Source of the DNA: Hofstenia miamia
Lineage: Eukaryota > Xenacoelomorpha > Acoela
Assembly (NCBI GenBank): GCA_004352715.1
Contig: SCFE01000005.1
Span: 3,737,411 to 3,768,057, forward strand
Reading direction: 5' to 3'
DNA length: 30,647 nucleotides
Positions 20,486 to 30,647 of this stretch are shown in pieces. The notes under the pieces are model-generated. The model saw only the letters and a program-made list of their open reading frames with translations. It was not told where the DNA came from and made no database searches. The translations under genes were made by a program, and so were the position numbers. Every line of letters starts with the position of its first letter. Within the stretch, counting starts at the first letter, position 1.

Positions 20486-22609
20486 TATAAATGAGTTACA
20501 CACATGCTAATGAGCCAAAATATAATATTTGCACACCCATGCATATATCCAATTATGAAATTCTTAATTTTTTTAATATGATATTTATTAAAATAACTGA
20601 ACTACTCAAATTTTAACAATAAATTTGCATTCTAAAATCTTGACTACATTTGAAAAGCTAAGTAGAAAATCAATTCACAACACATTAAAGGACTTTATAA
20701 TATTGCAACATCCTATCTATGAAGCATGACTTTAAAAAATGTTGCATTCAAGATAATGTGTAAATATCTATTGTGTATGTTACTAATAATAAAGAAATTA
20801 TTAATTCAACAGTAATTACTAACAACTGGTTGGATTTAGAAAAAAATTCTCTGTTTACTTCAATATGCAGCAATGTAATTCACCAAGAGCTAAAAACATA
20901 TATATTGGATTTATTAATATGGAGTTGTTTTGGCACAGTGAGGTACTCAAAGCAAAAAATTTTCAGGAATGTTACTCAAATCTCAAAAATACAATTTTTC
21001 AATAATGAAATATATATATATATAAAGTATCTTTATTGATTTCATTATTTAAGATTAGTAAAAGTTGAGCATTTGGAACACCCAACAAAAAAGGTTGGTT
21101 AATGAAATAAATTTTTGTCTTAGCTGGGCTGAATAAATCATTTAGTTAAAAGAGAACAAATTTGCATTCCACAAATTCCTGACAAAGTTGGNTTGATATT
21201 GACAGTTAAATAGCATAAGTTATAATTGAGCTGAAGAGATTTTTCACGACTTAAGAAAGTACTCTTACAAAACTGTGCTTAATTTTAGAGTTTTGAATTT
21301 TTGTTAAATTTGGCAGATTTTTATGCTCATTGTTATCATTTATATACAAGACATTCATTTCAATCTTTAACAAATGTTTGTATTGAATATGCTTGATAGC
21401 ATCTCAAAGATAATGGTGTGTCCTTTGTTGGGCTTGTCTTTGTTTAAATGCAATGTTTAAACAGCTTAGTAATATAAAATTCTATTTTGCATATAAAAGT
21501 AATGCTAAAACAATCATGTGACAACATAAAACAACGTTGTTACAACCTCAAAATGTTGCTGTTTCATTCATAAAAAACAACCAAAAAGCAACCTAATGTG
21601 ACGTTGTTGAAGCACCGTTGTTTCAACCAATGAAATGGTACCATTTCAACATTAAAACAATGTTGTTTTTGACGCATAAAACAACCACATAACAACCAAA
21701 AACAACGTTGTTTAGCCCTTAAATTGTTATCTGGGTATAAATGAGTTACACACATGCTAATGAGCCAAAATATAATATTTGCACACCCATGCATATATCC
21801 AATTATGAAATTCTTAATTTTTTTAATATGATATTTATTAAAATAACTGAACTACTCAAATTTTAACAATAAATTTGCATTCTAAAATCTTGACTACATT
21901 TGAAAAGCTAAGTAGAAAATCAATTCACAACACATTAAAGGACTTTATAATATTGCAACATCCTATGAAGCATGACTTTAAAAAATGTTGCATTCAAGAT
22001 AATGTGTAAATATCTATTGTGTATGTTACTAATAATAAAGAAATTATTAATTCAACAGTAATTACTAACAACTGGTTGGATTTAGAAAAAAATTCTCTCA
22101 CATTAAAGGACTTTATAATATTGCAACATCCTATCTAGGAAGCATGACTTTAAAAAATGTTGCATTCAAGATAATGTGTAAATATCTATTGTGTATGTTA
22201 CTAATAATAAAGAAATTATTAATTCAACAGTAATTACTAACAACTGGTTGGATTTAGAAAAAAATTCTCTGTTTACTTCAATATGCAGCAATGTAATTCA
22301 CCAAGAGCTAAAAACATATATATTGGATTTATTAATATGGAGTTGTTTTGGCACAGTGAGGTACTCAAAGCAAAAAATTTTCAGGAATGTTACTCAAATC
22401 TCAAAAATACAATTTTTCAATAATGAAATATATATATATATAAAGTATCTTTATTGATTTCATTATTTAAGATTAGTAAAAGTTGAGCATTTGGAACACC
22501 CAACAAAAAAGGTTGGTTAATGAAATAAATTTTTGTCTTAGCTGGGCTGAATAAATCATTTAGTTAAAAGAGAACAAATTTGCATTCCACAAATTCCTGA
22601 CAAAGTTGG
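19943..22609 (+). repeat. 1.25-kb near-identical duplication joined by a single N
   Basis: 19943-21191 and 21193-22609 are the same sequence with only a few differences (for example AATGCACTG/AATGCAATG near 20205/21455 and a 4-base indel near 20713/21963). The N at 21192 sits exactly at the junction. Both copies contain the right part of the TIR transposon and a duplicated 88-residue frame that is not evidently coding. Small differences like these look like two alleles; the structure is most simply explained as overlapping contig ends placed side by side. Confidence 0.9.
21931..22270 (+). repeat. 168-bp tandem duplication inside second copy
   Basis: CACATTAAAGGACTTTATAA occurs at 21931 and again at 22099. 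The unit between them (AT-rich, ending AAAAATTCTCT) is present once in the first 1.25-kb copy (from 20683) but twice here, with a 4-base difference. It accounts for most of the length difference between the two copies. Confidence 0.85.
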
Positions 22610-22964
22610 GTGAAAAAGTTAGAGGTGCATCTTCAACTCCATTATTTAACCAGCCTAAGTAAAACAAGCTGATTAAATCATGTAGTTAGGATGGAGAAAT
22701 TTTACATTCAGCACATTCCTTGACAGAGTCAGGCATATTAAATTTTATAGTTAAGACAGGCCTTAAAAATTTAGATTAGCTAAAAGTAAGCTATTATTCT
22801 ATTTGGAAAAAATTAACAGAGTGTTTTTAGTATATTAAATGTAATTTATTAAAGAGTTTTTTAACTTGACTCATCCTAAACTTTTCCTTAACATCTTTTT
22901 TTACTACTTGGTTTTATGACACTATGACATGGCTTCCATTCTCTTTAAAATCTCAAATTCAGGG
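22610..22964. other. Spacer with diverged short repeat
   Basis: 22645-22735 (CAGCCTAAGTAAA, AAATCATGTAGTTAGGA, GCACATTCCTTGACAGAGT) is a diverged echo of 22540-22609 (AAATCATTTAGTTAAAA, CCACAAATTCCTGACAAAGT). Nothing else recognised. Confidence 0.5.
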
Positions 22965-23125
22965 AATATGAATGAAGGAGCACTGTGTAACTGATATGCA
23001 AAAACAGGCCTGTGAAAATTAGGTTTCTCATGTTCTAGATTTGTTTTTCCTATTCTACTCAAAGCTATCTACTTAGATTTCATCCCTGTCTTCTGTGGCA
23101 AAAGAGTTGATTCATGAATTTGGCA
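22965..23125 (+). repeat. Dispersed repeat Z, copy 2
   Basis: Counterpart of 1568-1725; shared ATGAATGAAGGAGCA, TGTGTAAC, CTACTTAGATTTCATCCCTGTC. Here it is not followed by a recognisable LTR L. Confidence 0.55.
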
Positions 23126-23309
23126 GATGCAGGAAATGAGGAAGCAGTGTGAGAACATCATCACATGTTGATATGTGTGAAAGTGTGTTAAAGTAAAATC
23201 ATAATCATTTAGTTGCATGGTCCTCAACAACTTTGGTTTATTGCTTTATTTTATTGAATTTACTTAAATTTATTGGAACTGATTTAACCTAAATAGATTT
23301 ATTATTAAA

Positions 23310-24070
23310 AAATTAGTCAACACCTTTGTATTTTACTTTTAGTATATTTATTGTTGATATAAGTTATTTAAGAAAAGAAAGATTTTTGTATGGTCTCTTG
23401 ACAGAAATTGATAACAGTTTAAGATCATAAAGTTTAACTTAATAAACAACTTAACCTAGATGCATAATTACCTTGTTGGTAATATCACTGAGAATTAGGC
23501 TGTGAATTTTACTAATCCCAATCATTTAAGTTACTTAAGCTTCCATCTATCTGAATTCAAATAACAATGATAAAATAGGACATGAATTTTGAATCTAGTT
23601 GTGTAATTAAACAAAGCAATATGGAGTAACATAGTACTCATACAAAAGTAATTATAGGGTAAAATAAATGTAAAATAAAATATACAAAAAAATCATGTAA
23701 CTTTTACACATGATTAAGTTTAGGAATAATTGAAGATGACTATTTGATTCAATTAGAAAAAGTTAGCAGGTTAAAGTACCTAATTTAATATTATTAATTT
23801 GAGAGATTATTAACCAAAATATTATGTTACTTTTTCCTTAGTTGCTTTTTCTGTTTCTGGTTGCAATGGAAGTTGTTGTGCTTTAACAAGTACATGAATC
23901 AGGTTTTTCAAATGGAAACCAACCTGTTTAATAATTTTCTTACAGCAGGTAAGTGGCTTCTTCTAGGACAAAACTAAAATCTTTTCAACTATTTTTCAAA
24001 TAAATAACAGATAGCTTCATTCAATACAATTTCTTAAACAAAATAAATTCAATTTTTTCAAATGAATGGT
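23310..24070 (+). repeat. Dispersed repeat W, copy 2
   Basis: Counterpart of 16255-17560 without the MITE: AATTAGTCAACACCT, AACAGTTTAAGATCATAA, TAAAATATACAA with ATCATGTAAC, AAGTACATGAATCAGG, GAAACCAACC, TAAGTGGCTTC, ACAATTTCTTAA. No CpG was found in the whole interval 22621-24128. Confidence 0.55.
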
Positions 24071-24128
24071 TTTTAACCATCTTGATAATGACATTGTATG
24101 TTGGTCAACATATTTATATTTATGGAAA

Positions 24129-24258
24129 TCGAAATTAATCATGTTGACAATTTACGGATATATTGAAGTTATTTAATCACTGCATAAATAGAGTTGCGTT
24201 CACGTAGTTGTGCAATCTGTTGAATTTATAATCCTAGCACAAGAATTATTCGGCAGCC
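24129..24258 (+). promoter_or_regulatory. Probable eEF2 promoter and 5' UTR
   Basis: The 130 bases before the ATG are the first with normal CpG content after 1.5 kb with none. They contain CATAAATAG (24183-24191), a weak TATA-like element about 70 bases from the ATG. No pyrimidine-tract start motif is clear. Promoter role is inferred from position only. Confidence 0.3.
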
Positions 24259-27186
<2,928 letters not shown>

Positions 27187-29063
27187 GTAAAATTCGTTTG
27201 CATATATTAAATGTATATTTTTGAAAATGTTAAGTCACATTGCAGTTAGTAGTCTGCCTTTCCAAAATTGGCCTCTACGCGATAACTATTTTTAAACTAC
27301 CGGAATACTTTCGATTTTTAGATTTTGTATGTTGTAGTTATAGATTGCTATGTATTTTCAATTTACTTTAGCTTTCCATAATCTGTGCAAAGCGCTTATC
27401 AAGCAGTTGTGCTAAACGCTTTCCACAACTTTTTATTAATGCGACATAAGCATACACATTCAAATTACTATGCTTACAAATTTGCTCTCATGCGTTGGTA
27501 ATATGTTTGTACGTCAGTGTCCACGTTGTCTTGAAATAGCTGGAAATTAAAACATTCTGCTTATAGCTGCTGGAAATTCTAATTAATGATATTAATGATG
27601 CGGCCAATTGTCTAAATGTATTCCTTGCATAGAGTTGTTTTGCATTTCTATATACGTCAGGCTGTTTCGTACAATTATGTATATACACTATGTAACACAT
27701 TTTCAAAAAATTTCGAACACAATGTTACATATAGGCAATTCAAGGTCGTAGATCACGAATTCACACTCAAAATTTTTCTAGCGCGTTTGGATTTTTTTTG
27801 CTACAACAGGATGTTTTATAACAACAAAATTGCCCATTGTCGACTCTACAGGCCCTACACCTTATCACTTTCAGTGGAAACTTATCAAACTGTTGAAAAA
27901 AATCATTTTCAGAAAGATCCATGGGCCTGTAGGAACAGCCAAAGAAACAGGTCTAATCGCCGATGGAATATTTGTTGGAAAAAATGTTTTACTTATATCC
28001 ATCAATATCAGTCGTGCATAATAATAGTGTTTCGAATTATATATTTGTTTTCTCCAAATCATTGGAATCGCAAACGAAATCTTCCTTACCATTCTTCCAC
28101 CTTAATAAACTTGTTACATGACGTACCAATGTTTATCTTGATTTATCGAACTCCCAAAATACAATTTCCGTAATATTGAGTCTATTGGAAAGCAATGTAA
28201 TTCTCCACAAAGATAGCAAAATTTGTTCCGTCATTCTTGCAACCTCTTGAAGCTAGTATGCTTGCCTTGCACAGGAATAAGACCAACTCTCTGAAACTAT
28301 TAGAGTCTTACGTGTCTATTTATAGACATTATTCTGTTATCTCGTCATTGCAAATTATGATGTTCTCTTGTCATTTGTAAGACTTGCTGGAAATACAATT
28401 GATAGCACAACGAGTCAAAAATTTATCTTCTGACTGTGTCTTGCATTATGAAGTTAGAGAAAATTCATCCAATTCTGCAATGTTCGCGTAATCAAGTTTT
28501 CAAAAGTACTCAAAAAAAACTAGGTGTGAGGCGCAACAAGTTTAAACCCCAAAAAAGTGATCCGTATATATATAAATATATTCGTCAATTGTGCTATGGG
28601 AATTCGGGGCAGTACATAGTACAACTGACGGATTTTTAATTTACTCATTTCTTCATATTTTTTTCGTTTTTTTAATAAAAACAGTATTTTTTTTTAATTC
28701 CATTGAAATTAATTTTAATCAAAAATTTCTTTTTAAAAAAAGTCTTTTTGAATATATCAGGCAGTTGTACCATTACAAGAAAAAAATCGCCTATTACAGC
28801 TGCCGGTTCTTTAAAGTAGTCTCAGACATGGCCTACTATATTTCCGTTTATGATTTTTTAGTCATGACATTTCGAACAAAAAAACTAATTATGACATTTT
28901 CATACTTCAAAATATAGTCACTCGTGCTTAAAATCGACAAATACTTCGAAGAAGTTAATATTTTTTAACTTTTTATTGAAAAAAATAAAAATTCAAATTT
29001 CAAAAAATATATATTTTTTTGACTGTTACAAAGCGCACGTATAAATGAAACTAGCATTACAAA

Positions 29064-29103
<40 letters not shown>

Positions 29104-29395
29104 CTCGCTTTGTACACTTTTGTATATTTCTAGATATATTCAGAGCTATTTACATTTTTTTATGTTTAATATGCGAAAAAAATATTTCCCATTGTTTATT
29201 GTAAGATATTTAATGGAAAGAACACGTTTCTCTCAAAAAAAAAATTTGCATTTCGCGATTTGCACTTGTGAGAATTTTTGTGTGCTAGACTTGCTGAATT
29301 AAAGTGTCATGGCCAAAAGAATAATCCATTAAATTTTGAAGCTGATTCGAATCATCTGTGAAAAAAATTAATTATAGTTCTAAGTGAATAAATTG
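27187..29395. other. Non-coding spacer downstream of eEF2
   Basis: Begins with the donor of eEF2 intron 10. I searched the three forward frames for the conserved last exon (pattern FTADLR-SNTGGQAFPQ and RKRKGL) and found no match. Two overlapping frames at 27616-28173 (185 codons) and 27830-28021 (63 codons, contains HGPVGTAKETGLIADGIF) compete; the shorter has more protein-like composition but no family I recognise. CpG is normal here. Long A and T runs are common. Confidence 0.5.
29056..29117. repeat. (TA)n tract between inverted TACAAAG motifs
   Basis: ATTACAAAGTGCA at 29056-29068, then about 17 TA units, then TCGCTTTGTACAC at 29105-29117. The two motifs are in inverse orientation about the TA core, the same layout as the palindrome at 30061-30544. 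Confidence 0.6.
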
Positions 29396-29567
29396 GGGTG
29401 TACAAAGCGCGGAAAAGAACATTTTCATAATTTGTGAAATTAGGACGATTTTAGAATTTTCAAAATTAATCTTTGTTATATGTAATGTGAAAGAACATCA
29501 CATAAAATTTTCTACAGTTTTATAACAAAAGGGGGGTTGAACCTTCATTTCCGCGCTTTGCACACCC
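29396..29567. mobile_element. 172-bp MITE, TIR GGGTGTACAAAGCGCGGAAA
   Basis: Left end 29396-29419 and right end 29544-29567 are inverted with about 22 of 24 bases matching. The interior is AT-rich and non-coding. No clear target duplication could be identified, so superfamily is open. The TACAAAGCG core also occurs in the TA-tract structure at 29027-29117. Confidence 0.6.
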
Positions 29568-29615
29568 GAAATCGTTGATCTGGTAGTACCAAGGTCGGTA
29601 TATATATTTTTTTTT

Positions 29616-29930
29616 GCTGAAAGTTTACTCAATGAATACATTCTAAAAGGAAAACACATTTTTGATGGAATTGCTATGGGTTCACCCCTGGGCCCTACAA
29701 TGGCTAGTTTCACAAAATACAAAATATAAAAAAATTGCAGAAGCCATTGAAATTAACATCATCCTCAAAACAAAGTTATTAAATAAACAAATTTATCCAA
29801 CTAAGTATTTATATTTATTTTAGATTTCATTTTATAATTTTAGTGTAGTTTATATATTGTAAAAATATTTTTGCCGCAAATTATTTGCTGATGATGATTA
29901 TATAATATTGAAACGTTCAAAGTGTTTTTT
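29616..29930 (+). pseudogene. Penelope-like reverse transcriptase remnant
   Basis: Codons 29616-29729 read AESLLNEYIL, then IFDGIAMGSPLGPTMASF and a stop. DGxAMGSPLGPTxA is the RT motif B signature of Penelope-like elements and is distinct from LINE and gypsy motifs. About 50 codons further on, in another frame, LFADDDYIIL (29881-29910) sits where motif C (xxDD) would be expected. Penelope-like elements usually carry a GIY-YIG endonuclease, not seen here. The first part is well supported by its motif; the second is tentative. The copy is dead (stop, frameshift). Confidence 0.65.
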
Positions 29931-29983
29931 ATAATATATATATATATATATATTCGTCATTTTGTACCATACTAATGGTGAAA

Positions 29984-30400
29984 CTTCATTACAAACGACG
30001 AATCGCCTTTTGGGGTTTAAAATTGAGGAGAATGCAAAATTTTCTAATTGGGTTATTAAAGCTCAACACTTTCGAGTTTGCTGAAATGGAAAGCATTGGC
30101 TCTTGTAAATTAAATAGGCACTAATGTAATGCATATGATTAAGAAACTGTTAAAATTGCAACATCATTAATATAAAACATTTTTGGTTACAAACGACGAA
30201 TATTGTTACAAGCAGCCTATATGACGGAAAGATTATAAATACGAATATAGATGCGACATTAATTACAAACGGCGAATATATATATATATATATATGATAT
30301 ATATATATTCGCCGTTTGTAATTTATACAGAATTTATATTCGTCATTTATAATCATTTTCATATATATACGCCGTTTGTAACAATATTCGTCGTTTGTAA
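29984..30400. repeat. TTACAAACGRCGAAT motif family, six or more copies
   Basis: Forward copies near 29990, 30187 and 30262; reverse-complement copies near 30306, 30366 and 30386; degenerate copies near 29953 and 30337. One forward copy (29990) is outside the palindrome, so the repetition is not only a result of the inverted duplication. Confidence 0.75.
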
Positions 30401-30544
30401 CCAAAAAATTTTTTTATATTAATGTTGCAATTTTAACAGTTTCTTAATCATATGCATTACACTAGTGCCTATTCCATTTATTAGAGCCAATGCCTTCCAT
30501 AGTTGATTAATTTCTTGGCTACAGCAAACTCGAAAATCTTGAAC
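30061..30544. repeat. About 480-bp palindrome with AT core
   Basis: Left arm 30061-30291 and right arm 30293-30544 are inverted copies, highly similar over TAATGCATATGATTAAGAAA, CTGTTAAAATTGCAACAT and GGTTACAAACGACGAATATT. The right arm has about 20 extra bases near 30505-30525. The centre is (TA)n. Several copies of the motif TTACAAACGRCGAAT lie in it. It may be a foldback element, or an inverted-duplication artefact. Confidence 0.85.
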
Positions 30545-30647
30545 TTCAATTACGATATAATATTGTTAAGTACATAATAATCAAAGGTATTATACCATAT
30601 CCTATAAATCTTTAAAGAAATTTAGATGTAGTTTTAATTTGGAAGCT
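30545..30647. other. No recognised feature
   Basis: AT-rich sequence to the window end. Confidence 0.5.

Noticed and set aside
20773-22457. The same 88-residue frame present twice, and a 76-residue minus-strand frame present twice
   Set aside because: The repetition results from the 1.25-kb duplication around the lone N, not from selection. The minus-strand frame is a reading of the ACAACGTTGTT repeats.
27616-28173. 185-residue frame downstream of eEF2
   Set aside because: Rich in Tyr, Ile, Phe, Asn as expected of AT-rich random sequence; overlaps another frame at 27830-28021 and matches no family I know. The shorter frame is mentioned only as an open question.
29341-29362. GATTCGAATC sequence resembling a tRNA T-loop
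   Set aside because: No flanking GG/CC stem, no A or B box and no cloverleaf could be drawn.

Overview
The window is AT-rich nuclear DNA of a eukaryote, most likely a metazoan. The evidence is a ten-exon eEF2 gene with GT-AG introns, plus Ty3/gypsy, LINE, Penelope-like and MITE-type repeats and scaffold gaps. No prokaryotic gene, operon, CRISPR array or convincing RNA gene is visible. I cannot fix the species. The very short introns (mostly 39-44 bases) and the diverged eEF2 domain V suggest a compact, fast-evolving genome at least for the right-hand part.

Layout. Bases 1-620: a 16-bp minisatellite, two small MITEs with 9-bp target duplications, and a short unidentified reading frame. Bases about 620-24,128: repeat-derived DNA with almost no CpG. 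It holds four diverged copies (L1-L4) of one LTR family, dispersed repeats here called Z, X, Y and W, a truncated LINE, and two copies of a decayed Ty3/gypsy element. Copy A keeps only gag and runs into a 1,000-N gap. Copy B keeps gag, protease, RT, RNase H and integrase, all broken by stops and frameshifts. The same block has a textbook MITE with 113-bp arms, a larger terminal-inverted-repeat transposon, and a 1.25-kb near-identical duplication joined by one N that is probably an assembly artefact. Bases 24,259-27,186: eEF2, first ten coding exons on the + strand. Bases 27,187-30,647: non-coding DNA with a MITE, a Penelope-like reverse transcriptase remnant and a large palindrome rich in one TTACAAACG motif.

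Only eEF2 looks like a working gene, and its last exon (about 63 codons expected) is not in the window. The retroelement pieces belong together as gag-pol of one family, nested with later insertions. The most important structural signal is the abrupt change from CpG-free to CpG-normal sequence at about 24.13 kb, mirrored near 0.62 kb. It points either to a large repeat block with a methylation-decay history or to a chimeric scaffold. A shared MITE terminus on both sides of the left boundary argues against a simple chimera.
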